NCBI GenBank assembly: GCA_026224875.1
Contig: JAMFRU010000013.1
Coordinates: forward strand, 1 to 58,746
Source of the DNA: Acidocella sp.
GTDB taxonomy: Bacteria; Pseudomonadota; Alphaproteobacteria; Acetobacterales; Acetobacteraceae
Direction: 5' to 3'
DNA length: 58,746 nucleotides
Part shown: positions 26,328 through 36,202 of the stretch, piece by piece
How positions within the stretch are numbered: position 1 is the stretch's first letter
Layout: each line of letters begins with the position of its first letter
Notes under the pieces: generated by a model
Told to the model about the DNA's origin: nothing
Seen by the model: the letters and a program-made list of their open reading frames with translations, nothing else
Databases searched by the model: none
Position numbers and translations under genes: made by a program

Positions 26328-29045
26328 CAGCGCCTCCCCCAGCCCGAAAATGCCGCGCAGAAACCCGGGTGTGAGGGCGGAGAGCGGGTTGATTTCAATT
26401 TTTGCATGGCCGATGGGGCCGGAAATATGTGCCCGCATGGCCAACAGCCCGCCACCCTTCTCGGCCGAGAACAACCGGCCGATGAACGGGATTTTCCCCG
26501 GCAGCGCGTTCAGCGCGTAGAGCGGCACGATGGTGGTATCGAGGTCGCAGCTGTTCGCGGCGAGGTCGATACTGCCGCTGGCGGTGAAGCCGAGCGAACT
26601 GGAATGGGCCCGCGCGGCGTGCAGGAGCAGCACATCGTTTTCGTAGGTGAACGGGATTTCTGTCCTGGAAATCATTAATCCGGGCCCGGAGGCGGCGTCG
26701 GCCAGGCCGTACAGGGTCAGCCCTTCCAGCAATTTCGTCACATCCGGCGCGTCGACGAAACGGGCTTCCAGCAATATCGCCTTGCCGGTGATGGGCTGGC
26801 CGCCGCCATACACAGCCTTCAGCTCCAGATTACCGCCTTGCAGATGCTCATATTCCCCCAGAACCCGCAGCAACGACCCGGCATCGGTGGCGTGCAGCAG
26901 CAGCGCCTGGCTGCTGATGGTTTTCGGGGTGATGCTGAAATCGAGCCCCTGCGCCGCCCCGTTCGCCAGCAGCACTGTGGCGCCGCGCCCGTTGGCGGTG
27001 AGGGTAAATTTTTGCGCTGCCGGCGCCGGAGGACCGGCCAAATAAAGCTGGTCGAAACTAAGCTGCGTCTGCCAGCGCGGACCGCTGGGCGGGGCGGGCG
27101 GCGGCGGCGGGGCGGGAGCCCTCGCATTGGATGCCTTGCTGGGCGCTTCATGGCTGGGCTGGGGCTGGCGGATGTCGAGCACCGGGCCGGAAAAATTCAG
27201 CGTCCAGGCATCGTCCGGCGTGGCGGGCCAGGCGAGCGTGCCGCTGGCCTGGGTGCGGCCGATATTTATCGCGCTGAAGGTCAGCCCCCCGCCTTGCTGC
27301 ACACCTTCGAGGCTCAACCCCGGGGCATGGGCGGCAAAATTCCGCACCGATTCGAAGGCGCCGTTGCGCAATTGCGCGGTCAAAGCGAAATCCCCGGCAG
27401 CACCGGTTTTCTTGTCCCAGGCAAACACCGGCAGCGCCACCGCCACCGGGGTGAGGTCAGCCCGCAGCACCGCGGTTTGCGCCCCCGTGGCGGCGCCGGT
27501 GAGGTGGATGGTGAAGGGTGCAGTGCCACCGGCCGGTCCGTTGAGCGCCGTGGCGCTGCCCATACCGAGCAGATGCCAGATTTGACTCCCGGCCTGCCCC
27601 TTCATCGCCAGATCGACCTTGCCCGCGCCGGTGAAATCCTCATTCAGCACCAAGCTCGCGGGCTCGCCGGCGAATTCGCCCTTGGCCTGGAGGTGCAGGC
27701 TGTGGCCATCGCTTTGCACCTGCACCTCGCCATTGCGGGCACCGAGCGGCGGCAGGATGTTGGGCAATGTGAGGTTATGCACATTGGCCGTAACCGCCAG
27801 GGTAACATCGTCGAGCACCAGATCCTTCTTGAAGGGGATGGTGATGTTGAGCTGGCCCTCGGCATCGCCGGTGGCGGCACCCAGCTCCGGCGGGGTGTGC
27901 GCCAGAAGGTGCAATGGCGGGGCATTCAGCACGGCCAAAACCGCCGGCACATCGCCCGCCACGCCCATGGTCAGCACGCCGGTCTGGTCCTTATGGCTCA
28001 CCCCGGTGATATCCATTGTGCCGGTGCGGATGGTAACATTGCCCTGCATCCCAGCCGAGGAGGTGATGACGATCTCATCCGCATTGGGCATGGCAAAGCG
28101 CCCGTTGAGCCCGGTGATTGGCATGCCGTTGCTCAGCCAGTACAATGTCAGCCCGGTGCCGTCGAAACCACCCACGGCATCGGTCAGGCGCAGGCTGGAG
28201 AGATCGCCGGGGGCGGCCAGAGTGAAGGTGAAATCGGCGTTGCTGGCGGTGCCGGTGGTAATATGGCTGACCACCCAATCCCGGGTGAGGGTCAGGGCCG
28301 GTTCGGGCCAATACTGGCCTAGGTCTTCGGCATGCACCGCATCGATGGTGGCGCGCAGGCTGCCGGCCCAGTCCTTGGTCCGGCGGGCGGTGAAGGTGAA
28401 ACTGCCATGCGGCGTGCTTGCGCCAGCCGGGGTCAGGGTGATGGCGCCGTCACTGATATCCACAGCGCCCGGCGCGGTGCGTAATGTAAACCCGGCGCTG
28501 GTGATGGGTATGCCAACACCCTTGGCACCCAGCATGCCCGGGCCGATGCTGACGAAAAACGCGCCGCGCGCCAGGCTGTAGCCGGCGCCGGGCCAGATGT
28601 TGGCATGCACGGTGATGGGCGCCTGAATGGCGGAGGTCGCACGATCCGACAGGCGGGCCGCGCTGGCGCGCAGCAGGATCGCCTCGCGCCCGCCGAACAG
28701 ATCCGTGGGCGGCACCACGAAATCGGCTTTGGGGATTTCCACCAGCAGCACGCCGGCAGCGTTATGCACCTCGATGTCACTCAGCCGCAGCACAAGAGGA
28801 ACACCGCCGCCCTGGCTGTAACCAGCCCAGGCCAGCTCGGCCTTTTCCACGCGCACGGTAATACCGTCGCCCGAAGCCATGGTGGCAAGCCAGGAGGCGA
28901 GATGCGGCACTTCCATGGGGTGGCGCGAGAGGGAGTAGGCAAACAGCCCTAGAGCCGCCAGCACCAGCATGAACAGGAGCATCGCAATGCGCCCGAGCTG
29001 GTGCGCCGCCTCTAAACAAATCCTCCCGGCTTGACCCGCGCGCAT
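26319..29045 (-). CDS. AsmA-like/DUF3971 (YhdP-TamB type) membrane-anchored protein
   Basis: About 908 residues from ATG 29045, which has AGGA at good spacing; longer readings overlap glnE. One N-terminal membrane segment (LGRIAMLLFMLVLAALGLFA, ~17-36) precedes a very long, beta-rich periplasmic region. A Pro/Ala-rich linker (APAPPPPPAPPSGP) lies at ~610. The C-terminal ~150 residues (GKAILLEARFVDAPDVTKLL and SGPIGHAKIEINPLSALTPG) are the AsmA-like C-terminal module. Proteins of this type form hydrophobic grooves bridging the inner and outer membranes and are implicated in phospholipid transport; that role here is inferred. It is divergent from glnE, with only 23 bases between starts. Confidence 0.85.
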   Translation of the reverse strand: MRAGQAGRICLEAAHQLGRIAMLLFMLVLAALGLFAYSLSRHPMEVPHLASWLATMASGDGITVRVEKAELAWAGYSQGGGVPLVLRLSDIEVHNAAGVLLVEIPKADFVVPPTDLFGGREAILLRASAARLSDRATSAIQAPITVHANIWPGAGYSLARGAFFVSIGPGMLGAKGVGIPITSAGFTLRTAPGAVDISDGAITLTPAGASTPHGSFTFTARRTKDWAGSLRATIDAVHAEDLGQYWPEPALTLTRDWVVSHITTGTASNADFTFTLAAPGDLSSLRLTDAVGGFDGTGLTLYWLSNGMPITGLNGRFAMPNADEIVITSSAGMQGNVTIRTGTMDITGVSHKDQTGVLTMGVAGDVPAVLAVLNAPPLHLLAHTPPELGAATGDAEGQLNITIPFKKDLVLDDVTLAVTANVHNLTLPNILPPLGARNGEVQVQSDGHSLHLQAKGEFAGEPASLVLNEDFTGAGKVDLAMKGQAGSQIWHLLGMGSATALNGPAGGTAPFTIHLTGAATGAQTAVLRADLTPVAVALPVFAWDKKTGAAGDFALTAQLRNGAFESVRNFAAHAPGLSLEGVQQGGGLTFSAINIGRTQASGTLAWPATPDDAWTLNFSGPVLDIRQPQPSHEAPSKASNARAPAPPPPPAPPSGPRWQTQLSFDQLYLAGPPAPAAQKFTLTANGRGATVLLANGAAQGLDFSITPKTISSQALLLHATDAGSLLRVLGEYEHLQGGNLELKAVYGGGQPITGKAILLEARFVDAPDVTKLLEGLTLYGLADAASGPGLMISRTEIPFTYENDVLLLHAARAHSSSLGFTASGSIDLAANSCDLDTTIVPLYALNALPGKIPFIGRLFSAEKGGGLLAMRAHISGPIGHAKIEINPLSALTPGFLRGIFGLGEALKK

Positions 29046-29068
29046 CTTCATCCTGTTCTGCTTGCCAG

Positions 29069-31939
29069 ATGCAGCGCCCACCCCACAAGCCGAACGTACC
29101 ACCTGTTCCGTTAGCGGTTTTTCCGCGCGCGGCGGATACCGCGGCGGCGGCACGGCTGATTGCGGAGTTTGCAGCATTGGGCCCGGCGGAGCGGAAATTT
29201 GCCGCAACCGCGAAAGGGACAGCGCTGCTGACGGCTTGCGGCGGCAATGCGCCGTATTTGCGCGATCTGGCTTTGCGCGACTCGGCCGCGTTGTTGGCCT
29301 GCATGAAGAGCGGGCCGGAAACGCATGTGGCGATACTGCTGCAGAAATTGCGCGAGCTGGCGCCGGACATGGGGCGGGCGGCACTGGCGGCGGCGTTGCG
29401 CAAGATCAAGCGCCGCGTGGCGCTGGCCTTGGCCATTGCCGATATCGGCGGGCTCTGGCCGTTGGAGCGCATCACCGGCGCACTTTCCGAGCTGGCGGAA
29501 TTGTCGCTCCGCGCGGTGCTGCGGCACCTGCTGCTGGGTTTGCACGAGGCGGGGCATATTACCCTGCCCTACCCCGAGGAGCCTGAGCGCGGCAGCGGGT
29601 TTGTAGCCCTTGGCCTGGGCAAACTCGGCGCCTGGGAGCTGAATTATTCCTCAGATATCGACCTGGTGCTGCTCTACGACCCCGATAATGCAGCCTACGG
29701 CCCCGAATCCGCCGGGCAGATGGCGCGCCTCGCCCGTGACCTCACGACGCTCCTTTCAGCGCGCGATGAGGAGGGCTACGTGTTCCGCGTCGATTTGCGG
29801 CTGCGCCCGGACCCTTCGGCCACGCCCCCCGTTGTGGCTCTGCCCACGGCGCTCACCTATTACGAGAGCCATGGCCGCACCTGGGAGCGCGCAGCGTTTT
29901 CAAAAGCAAGGCCAGTGGCGGGGGATATCGCCCTGGGCGAGCATTTCCTCTCCTCCATCCGCCCCTTCATCTGGCGCAAATACCTCGATTTTGCCGCCAT
30001 AGCCGATATTCACGACATGAAGCGGCAGATCGACGCGCAGATCGGCGGGCAGAGCCTGCTGGGGCAGGATGTGAAGCGCGGGGCCGGGGGCATACGCGAG
30101 GTCGAGTTTATCGTGCAGACGCTGGAGCTGGTGTGGGGTGGCCAGGAATCCGCTTTGCGGATTTCCGCGACGCTGAACGCGCTGCCTGCTTTGGTGAAGG
30201 CCGGGCACATCACCGAGCGGGTGGCGCGCGAGCTGGCCGCCGATTACCGCGAATTGCGGCGGGTGGAACACCGGCTGCAGATGGTCTCCGACCGCCAGAC
30301 CCACGCCCTGCCCGCCACCGAGGCCGGGCTTGAGGCGTTCATCGTTTTTCTCGGCGAGCCGAACTTCCGCAAAACCTTCCCCGCGCTTCTCGGCCGGGTG
30401 CATAAGCATTTCCGCAATTTCTTCGATACGGAAGAGGAACCCCATGCCGAGGTCGATCCCGGTATTGACGGCCCGCCGCCGGCTGCGTTCCGCACCCTGC
30501 TGCACAGCCTGAGCTTTCGCGACGAGCGGCATATAGCGGAGCGGCTGCGCGACTGGGCCAGCGGCAGAATGCCCGCACTGCGCACACCCCGCGCGCGCGA
30601 AATGCTGGACGGGCTGGTGCCATTGCTGCTCGACGCGCTAGCCGCCCAGCCCGACCCGGACCGGGCCTTCGCACATTTCGACACGTTGCTGGGCCAGCAG
30701 CGTGCCGGGGTGCAGCTGCTCTCGCTGTTCCGGCGCAACCCGGCGTTGCTGCGCCGCCTGGCCGCCGTGCTGGGGGCCGCTCCCGCGCTGGCCGAACATC
30801 TGGCGCAGGACCCTTACGCGCTGGAGTCGCTGCTGAACCCCACCGCCCGGTTTGCCGCCCCCAAGCCGGTGCTGAAACGCCAATTAGCCGAGGCGGCGGA
30901 TCTGGAACAGGCCACCTCCATCACCCGGCTGTTCGTGCGGCGGGAGGAGTTTCATCTGTCCGTGGCCACGCTGGAAGGACGCATGGATGCCGATGCGGCC
31001 GGCAAGCTGCGCACCGCATTGGCTGAATCCGCCCTCTCATTGCTGCTGCCGCTGGTGCTGGGGGCGCATAAAGCCCGCTATGGTGCCGTGCGCGGGGCGC
31101 GCTTTGCCGTGGTCGCTCTCGGCAAGGCCGGGGCTGGCGAAATGCTGGCCGGTTCGGACCTCGATTTGATGATGCTGTATGACCATGCCCCAACGGCCAT
31201 CGCCCCCACCCCCTGGTTCGTGCGGCTCAGCCATGCCTTTACCGGCGCGTTAACGGCGCGCGGCAAGGAGGGGCAGCTCTACCATATCGACATGCGGCTG
31301 CGGCCCTCGGGCAACCATGGGCCGGTGGCGGTGTCACTGGCCGCCTTCCGCCACTACCATGCGCATGAATCCTGGACCTGGGAGCGGCTGGCCCTGACCC
31401 GCGCCCGCGTGCTGGCGGCAACGCCGGGCTTTGCGCCGATTGTACGCGGCGCAATTAACGAGGCTCTATGCCGCGCCGATGGGGAGGCCAGAATTCTCGC
31501 CAACACCGCCGCCATGCGCGAAAAACTGGCCGGGGAACTGCCACCGCGTGGACTTTGGGACGTGAAGACCATGCCGGGCGGGATGATGGAGGTGATGTTC
31601 ATCGCCCAGGCCTTGCAGCTGATCCACGGCCCCGCGCGGCCGGCTTTGTTCCAGCCTAACACCAGGCAGGCGATAATCGGCCTGGGTGCGGCCGGCCTGC
31701 TCAGCCCGGACGACTCGGCCCTACTGGCGCAGGCGGATTTTCTCTGGCGCAGCATCCAGGGCATCAACCGCATCACCGGCCTGCCCGATGATGCCGAAAC
31801 CCCGCCACCGGCGACACTCGCCCCCTTGCTGCGGGCAACGGACAGCATCGATTTATCCGGCCTGCGCGCCGGCATGGCGGAAACAGCGGCAGACGTGCGC
31901 GAGATTTTCAGTCGTATCATCAGAGGAGCAAACAAATGA
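29069..31939 (+). CDS. glnE: Bifunctional glutamine synthetase adenylyltransferase/deadenylase
   Basis: 956 residues with two nucleotidyltransferase halves. The N-terminal deadenylase half has GLGKLGAWELNYSSDIDLVL and DLRLRPDPSATPP. The C-terminal adenylyltransferase half has ALGKAGAGEMLAGSDLDLMM and DMRLRPSGNHGPVAVS. GlnD-type helical regions follow each (VKRGAGGIREVEFIVQTLEL and VKTMPGGMMEVMFIAQALQL). It tunes glutamine synthetase by adding or removing AMP under PII control, linking nitrogen status to assimilation. No clear Shine-Dalgarno precedes ATG 29069, so the exact start is uncertain by a few codons. Its stop overlaps the bcp start (ATGA). Confidence 0.96.
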   Translation: MQRPPHKPNVPPVPLAVFPRAADTAAAARLIAEFAALGPAERKFAATAKGTALLTACGGNAPYLRDLALRDSAALLACMKSGPETHVAILLQKLRELAPDMGRAALAAALRKIKRRVALALAIADIGGLWPLERITGALSELAELSLRAVLRHLLLGLHEAGHITLPYPEEPERGSGFVALGLGKLGAWELNYSSDIDLVLLYDPDNAAYGPESAGQMARLARDLTTLLSARDEEGYVFRVDLRLRPDPSATPPVVALPTALTYYESHGRTWERAAFSKARPVAGDIALGEHFLSSIRPFIWRKYLDFAAIADIHDMKRQIDAQIGGQSLLGQDVKRGAGGIREVEFIVQTLELVWGGQESALRISATLNALPALVKAGHITERVARELAADYRELRRVEHRLQMVSDRQTHALPATEAGLEAFIVFLGEPNFRKTFPALLGRVHKHFRNFFDTEEEPHAEVDPGIDGPPPAAFRTLLHSLSFRDERHIAERLRDWASGRMPALRTPRAREMLDGLVPLLLDALAAQPDPDRAFAHFDTLLGQQRAGVQLLSLFRRNPALLRRLAAVLGAAPALAEHLAQDPYALESLLNPTARFAAPKPVLKRQLAEAADLEQATSITRLFVRREEFHLSVATLEGRMDADAAGKLRTALAESALSLLLPLVLGAHKARYGAVRGARFAVVALGKAGAGEMLAGSDLDLMMLYDHAPTAIAPTPWFVRLSHAFTGALTARGKEGQLYHIDMRLRPSGNHGPVAVSLAAFRHYHAHESWTWERLALTRARVLAATPGFAPIVRGAINEALCRADGEARILANTAAMREKLAGELPPRGLWDVKTMPGGMMEVMFIAQALQLIHGPARPALFQPNTRQAIIGLGAAGLLSPDDSALLAQADFLWRSIQGINRITGLPDDAETPPPATLAPLLRATDSIDLSGLRAGMAETAADVREIFSRIIRGANK

Positions 31940-32400
31940 GCCTGAGCATCGGCGACAAAGCACCCGATTTTACCATGCCCGCCACCGGAGGGCGGACCGT
32001 CTCTTTGAAAGAATTGAAGGGAAACCCCTTCGTACTGTATTTTTATCCGCGCGCCGATACGCCAGGCTGCACCAAAGAAGCCTGCGCCTTCCAGGAAGGC
32101 ATGCCTGATTTCTCCAAACTCGGTGTGACAATCATCGGTGTTTCCAAGGACTCGATGAAGGCGCTGGAGAAATTCGCCGAAAAATACGGGCTCGCGTTCC
32201 CGCTGGCCTCGGACCCGGAGATTAAGACGATCGACTCGTACGGCGCCTGGGGTGAGAAGAGCCTGTACGGCAAAAAATACATGGGAATTGAACGCTCTAC
32301 CGTGCTGGTGGATGCGAAAGGCAAGATCGCGCAGCACTGGCCGAAAGTGAAAGTCGCCGGGCATGCCGAGGATGTTTTGAAGGCGGTGCAGGCGCTTTAA
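31936..32400 (+). CDS. bcp: Thioredoxin-dependent thiol peroxidase (BCP/PrxQ peroxiredoxin)
   Basis: 154 residues, thioredoxin fold. The peroxidatic Cys lies in PRADTPGCTKEACAFQEGMP. A second Cys five residues later is the resolving Cys of the atypical 2-Cys PrxQ class. It reduces hydrogen and organic peroxides in the cytoplasm using thioredoxin. It overlaps the glnE stop by four bases, so the two are co-translated. Together with the catalase 2 kb downstream it contributes to peroxide defence. Confidence 0.95.
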   Translation: MSLSIGDKAPDFTMPATGGRTVSLKELKGNPFVLYFYPRADTPGCTKEACAFQEGMPDFSKLGVTIIGVSKDSMKALEKFAEKYGLAFPLASDPEIKTIDSYGAWGEKSLYGKKYMGIERSTVLVDAKGKIAQHWPKVKVAGHAEDVLKAVQAL

Positions 32401-32519
32401 TACCGGGTTTGTACGGCGCATGCCGGGCCGTATGTGTGCTTAATATTAATTCAGCCCGCGTTGCTGTTTGAGTGTTTTTTGAGTTCCGGGTGATGGATCA
32501 TCGAATTTCACCGTTAATT

Positions 32520-32569
32520 AACCTTTCCGTGGGCAGTATGAACTCACATTAGGAAAGGTTTAAAACGTG
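32520..32569 (+). promoter_or_regulatory. Hairpin sequestering the ribosome-binding site of the GAF-GGDEF gene
   Basis: AACCTTTCC (32520-32528) is perfectly complementary to GGAAAGGTT (32552-32560) across a 23-base loop. The second arm contains the Shine-Dalgarno AGGAAAGG, eight bases before the GTG start at 32567. Folding would hide the ribosome-binding site; opening it would allow translation. No known riboswitch class is recognised. Confidence 0.5.
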
Positions 32570-33676
32570 AACGAGATTCTTGAAGTCCGGCACGGCGTAT
32601 CGGCCGCTCATTTGGCGAACCAGATCATCCGCGAAGAGGAAGAATCGGCGCGTCTGCTGGCCCTGGAAAGCTATGAGATCCTTGATAGCGCACCGGAAAA
32701 ATCCTACGACGACATCGCGCGGCTGGCCGCCTATGTGTGTGCCGCGCCCGTGGCACTGATCACATTTTACGACCGTAATCAGCAATGGGTGAAGTCCCGC
32801 TTCGCCACTGGCAATTTTGCCGACCGGCCGTTGCATATGCCGGCCGCCGCTTTGCTGTGCGAGCGCATGGTGCTGCAACCCGGCAAGGTCACGCAAATCT
32901 CTGATATGAGCCTGGATGAAGGCTTTGCCGTGCTGCCGCTGTTGCACGGCAATGGCAAACTGCGCTTCTACGGCGCGATGCCGATCTACTCGCCGGCCGG
33001 CGATATTCTGGGCGCGCTCACGGTGCTGGACCGCCGCTCCCGCACACTGGCCCACGAGCAATGCCAGGCGCTGGAGACACTGGCGCGCCAGATTATGGAA
33101 TTGTTGGAAATGCGTCGCACTTTGATTGGACTCTCGGATGCCAATGCCAAGCTTGGCCAGCAGAATATCACCGATGCGCTGACCGGCATTCCCAACCGCC
33201 GCGCCTATGACCAGAAGCTGACCGAGGAATATTCCCGCGCCAAACGCACCGGCGCACCGCTGTCGATGCTGCTCATCGATATCGATAATTTCAAAGAATA
33301 TAACGACAATTTTGGCCATCCGGCGGGCGATACCGCACTACAATCCGTGGCGCGGGTGCTGATGTCATCGCTGCGGCCGTATGATTTCCTGGCGCGTTAT
33401 GGCGGCGAGGAGTTTGTCATCATTCTGCCCTCCACCGACCTTACCGATGCCATTGTGGTAGCGGAACGTGTGCGCGGGCTGGTGGCGGGCTCGGAATTTC
33501 CGCATCGCAAATTCACCATCTCCATCGGTATCGCAAGGCTGGATGTGGATGCGGGCGCGCGCGCGCTGGTGCAGGCGGCCGATAACGGGCTGTACCGTGC
33601 CAAGGCCGCCGGGCGGAACAAGGCGGTGGTCGGCAAGCTCAACGATAGCTCTCCGGCGGGTTCCGCTACACCGTAA
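32567..33676 (+). CDS. GAF-GGDEF diguanylate cyclase
   Basis: 369 residues. A GAF domain spans ~35-185 (SYDDIARLAAYVCAAPVALI and FYGAMPIYSPAGDILGALTV). An active-looking GGDEF domain spans ~200-360, with DALTGIPNRRAYDQKL, the metal-binding Asp in LLIDIDNFKEYNDNFGHPAG, and the catalytic motif RYGGEEFVIILP. An RxxD inhibitory site (RPYD) precedes GGEEF by five residues, so product inhibition is expected. It makes c-di-GMP from two GTP, probably in response to a GAF ligand or redox cue. The start is GTG 32567, with AGGAAAGG upstream, itself trapped in a hairpin. Monocistronic by spacing. Confidence 0.93.
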   Translation: MNEILEVRHGVSAAHLANQIIREEEESARLLALESYEILDSAPEKSYDDIARLAAYVCAAPVALITFYDRNQQWVKSRFATGNFADRPLHMPAAALLCERMVLQPGKVTQISDMSLDEGFAVLPLLHGNGKLRFYGAMPIYSPAGDILGALTVLDRRSRTLAHEQCQALETLARQIMELLEMRRTLIGLSDANAKLGQQNITDALTGIPNRRAYDQKLTEEYSRAKRTGAPLSMLLIDIDNFKEYNDNFGHPAGDTALQSVARVLMSSLRPYDFLARYGGEEFVIILPSTDLTDAIVVAERVRGLVAGSEFPHRKFTISIGIARLDVDAGARALVQAADNGLYRAKAAGRNKAVVGKLNDSSPAGSATP

Positions 33677-33794
33677 GCGCTAGTTGCGAAGGGTTAATGT
33701 CTGGGGCAAACTCAGGCGAAATTAGTCTGGAAGTTGTCCCGTACGCGCTATTTGCTTAACGCTGTTTTGTTCGGTTGCGCTTGTTACTCCTGCT

Positions 33795-34373
33795 GTGGCG
33801 CAGGCGGTGCGAAACATTTCGATTATCACCCCTTATATGCCGGACCAGCCGGATGCCACGACCAAAAATGCTAAAGGCGGTGCGGCACTGATGTTCGGCC
33901 CCGCGGGCGCTGCCGGGCTCAGGGTCTTGCGCACCAGGCGCTCGGATAATTTCGGTGACATTATGGTGAACCAGGGGGTTTCCGGCCCTTCTATGTTTTT
34001 GAACGATCTGGTGCAGGACCTCACCACCGAGGGGTATCAGGTTACGATCGTACCCATGGCCTGGCCGGTGAAAGCTTTCGTGCAAGCCGTACCCGGTGTT
34101 GCAGCATTTTCCTATCTCGATGTGGTGGTGGCGAATTACGGCTATCATCAGGCGCCGCTGGAAAACTACAAACAGGCGATCAACCTCACCTACCGCACCA
34201 CGGATACCGCCAGCCAAAAAATGCTGGTGAGCGGGAGCTATGAGGCGAAGCCCAACCTGCAATATCAATTCTCAAACCAGCGCGATTTGAATTTAAGCCC
34301 AGGCATGGCGATGGCCGGGCTTAATGATGAGCTGGCCCAGGCCGCCGTTTCCATTGCGCTGGCCGTGAAATAA
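33795..34373 (+). CDS. Secreted protein of unknown function (start uncertain)
   Basis: 192 residues from GTG 33795: AVRNISIITPYMPDQPDATT, then GAAGLRVLRTRRSDNFGDIM, FLNDLVQDLTTEGYQVTIVP and a C-terminal hydrophobic DELAQAAVSIALAVK. The same frame upstream encodes LTLFCSVALVTPAVA directly before QAVRN, a convincing signal peptide with an AVA cleavage site. That stretch, back to a TAG at 33723, has no ATG, GTG or TTG. A neighbouring frame has TTG 33734 reading SRTRYLLNAVLFGC. Either a rare start (ATT) is used or a one-base indel separates the true start. The protein is probably periplasmic. No family is recognised. Confidence 0.55.
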   Translation: MAQAVRNISIITPYMPDQPDATTKNAKGGAALMFGPAGAAGLRVLRTRRSDNFGDIMVNQGVSGPSMFLNDLVQDLTTEGYQVTIVPMAWPVKAFVQAVPGVAAFSYLDVVVANYGYHQAPLENYKQAINLTYRTTDTASQKMLVSGSYEAKPNLQYQFSNQRDLNLSPGMAMAGLNDELAQAAVSIALAVK

Positions 34374-34616
34374 CGCGGGCAGACATAAATTATTGGTTAG
34401 GCGGCCCGGTAGTTGCCGGGGCACATATTTAAAAACCACTACATAACAAGGACATGTCAAATTTAATCGAATTATACGATAGAAACGTACAAAACAATCC
34501 ATTTAACAAATAGACCGGAGCTTGATAACGTCCTTTTCTGGTTGAATGCTGGCAACTCCCAAAGAGTGTCCGCAACCAGCGCCCAAACAGGCGCGTACAG
34601 GCAAGAGGAGACTGCA

Positions 34617-36101
34617 ATGGCTGAAGACAGCGAAAACAAACCGAAACTGACAACCGCCTTCGGTGCGCCGGTGGTGGATAACCAAAATGCCATGACCGCC
34701 GGCCCGCGCGGGCCGCTGCTGATGCAGGATGTGTGGCTGCTGGAAAAACTTGCGCATTTTGACCGCGAGGTGATCCCCGAGCGGCGCATGCATGCGAAGG
34801 GCTCGGGCGCTTATGGCAGTTTTACTGTTACCAACGATATTTCCAAATACACGCGTGCAAAACTCTTCTCCGAGGTGGGCAAAAAGACCGAGTTGTTCGC
34901 GCGGTTTACCACCGTGGCGGGTGAGCGCGGGGCGGCGGATGCCGAGCGCGATATTCGCGGGTTTGCTGTGAAGTTTTATACCGAAGAGGGCAATTGGGAT
35001 CTCGTCGGCAATAACACCCCAGTGTTCTTCCTGCGTGACCCGCTGAAATTCCCGGATTTGAACCATGCGGTGAAGCGCGACCCGAAGACCAATCTGCGCA
35101 GTGCGCAGAACAACTGGGATTTCTGGACCTCGCTGCCCGAGGCGCTGCACCAGGTGACGATCGTGATGTCCGACCGCGGCATTCCCGCCAGCTACCGGCA
35201 TATGCATGGGTTCGGCTCGCATACGTTCTCCTTCATCAACGCGACCAATGAGCGGTATTGGGTGAAATTCCATTTCCGCACGCATCAGGGGATTAAAAAC
35301 CTCTCCGATGCCGAAGCTGAAGCGATTGTAGGCAAGGATCGCGAGAGCCATCAGCGCGATTTGTTCGATGCCATCGAGAATCAGGATTTCCCGCGCTGGA
35401 CATTGGAAGTTCAGATTATGCCGGAATCGGATGCTTCCAAGGTGCCGTATCATCCGTTCGACCTCACCAAGGTTTGGCCGCATGCGGATTATCCGCTGAT
35501 CGAAGTTGGGGTGATGGAGCTGAACCGCAACCCGGAGAATTTCTTTGCGGAGGTGGAGCAATCGGCTTTCAACCCGGGCAATCTCGTGCCTGGTATTTCC
35601 GTCTCGCCGGATAAGATGCTGCAGGCGCGGCTGTTCTCCTACGGCGATGCACAGCGTTATCGTCTGGGTGTGAACCACAGCATGATCCCGGTGAATGCGC
35701 CAAAATGCCCGGTGCATTCGTATCACCGTGACGGGCAGATGCGGGTGGATGGCAACCACGGCGCGACGATCGGGTATAATCCGAACTCGTACAAGGTATG
35801 GGACGAGCAGCCCGATTTCCGTGAGCCGCCGCTGAGCATCGAGGGGGTTGCGGACCATTGGAACCACCGTGAGGATGCGGATTATTATTCCCAGCCTGGT
35901 GCTTTGTTCCGGCTGCTGACGCCGGAGAAGCAGCAGCTGCTGTTTGAGAATACGGCGCGTTCTGTTGGCGGGGCGCCGAAGTTTATTCAGCTGCGGCATA
36001 TCGGCAATTGCTATAAGGCTGATCCGGCTTATGGGCTGGGTGTGGCTAAGGCTTTGGGGATTTCCGAGTCTGAGATTTCGCCGGCGCTGGCGGCGGAGTG
36101 A
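34617..36101 (+). CDS. katA: Monofunctional haem catalase
   Basis: 494 residues, the small-subunit catalase size. Landmarks: catalytic His in [13 protein letters not shown], the signature [20 protein letters not shown], distal Asn in [20 protein letters not shown], and the proximal haem Tyr in [16 protein letters not shown]. It converts hydrogen peroxide to water and oxygen in the cytoplasm. ATG 34617 is chosen because GAGGAG lies six bases upstream; the longer frame from 34542 has no family similarity. The 240 bp before it are AT-rich for this window and probably hold the promoter. A terminator follows at 36136. Confidence 0.96.
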   Translation: MAEDSENKPKLTTAFGAPVVDNQNAMTAGPRGPLLMQDVWLLEKLAHFDREVIPERRMHAKGSGAYGSFTVTNDISKYTRAKLFSEVGKKTELFARFTTVAGERGAADAERDIRGFAVKFYTEEGNWDLVGNNTPVFFLRDPLKFPDLNHAVKRDPKTNLRSAQNNWDFWTSLPEALHQVTIVMSDRGIPASYRHMHGFGSHTFSFINATNERYWVKFHFRTHQGIKNLSDAEAEAIVGKDRESHQRDLFDAIENQDFPRWTLEVQIMPESDASKVPYHPFDLTKVWPHADYPLIEVGVMELNRNPENFFAEVEQSAFNPGNLVPGISVSPDKMLQARLFSYGDAQRYRLGVNHSMIPVNAPKCPVHSYHRDGQMRVDGNHGATIGYNPNSYKVWDEQPDFREPPLSIEGVADHWNHREDADYYSQPGALFRLLTPEKQQLLFENTARSVGGAPKFIQLRHIGNCYKADPAYGLGVAKALGISESEISPALAAE

Positions 36102-36135
36102 TTTTTGCTCCTGTTTGAAGCGACGTAAAAGCGAC

Positions 36136-36178
36136 GAGCACGGCGTGGATTTTTGGTCCGCGCCGTGCTTTGTTTTTG
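36136..36178 (+). terminator. Rho-independent terminator of the catalase gene
   Basis: GAGCACGGCGTGG pairs with CCGCGCCGTGCT around a T-rich loop, followed by TTGTTTTT. It begins about 35 bases after the catalase stop codon. Confidence 0.8.
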
Positions 36179-36202
36179 GCTGCTGTGAGAAGGAGACGGG
36201 GG

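Noticed and set aside
26838-28322. A 494-codon plus-strand frame
   Set aside because: It is antisense to the AsmA-like gene and has no domain or start support.
34374-34616. OxyR binding site upstream of the catalase
   Set aside because: There is an ATAG fragment in the AT-rich leader, but the four-part spaced motif is not present.
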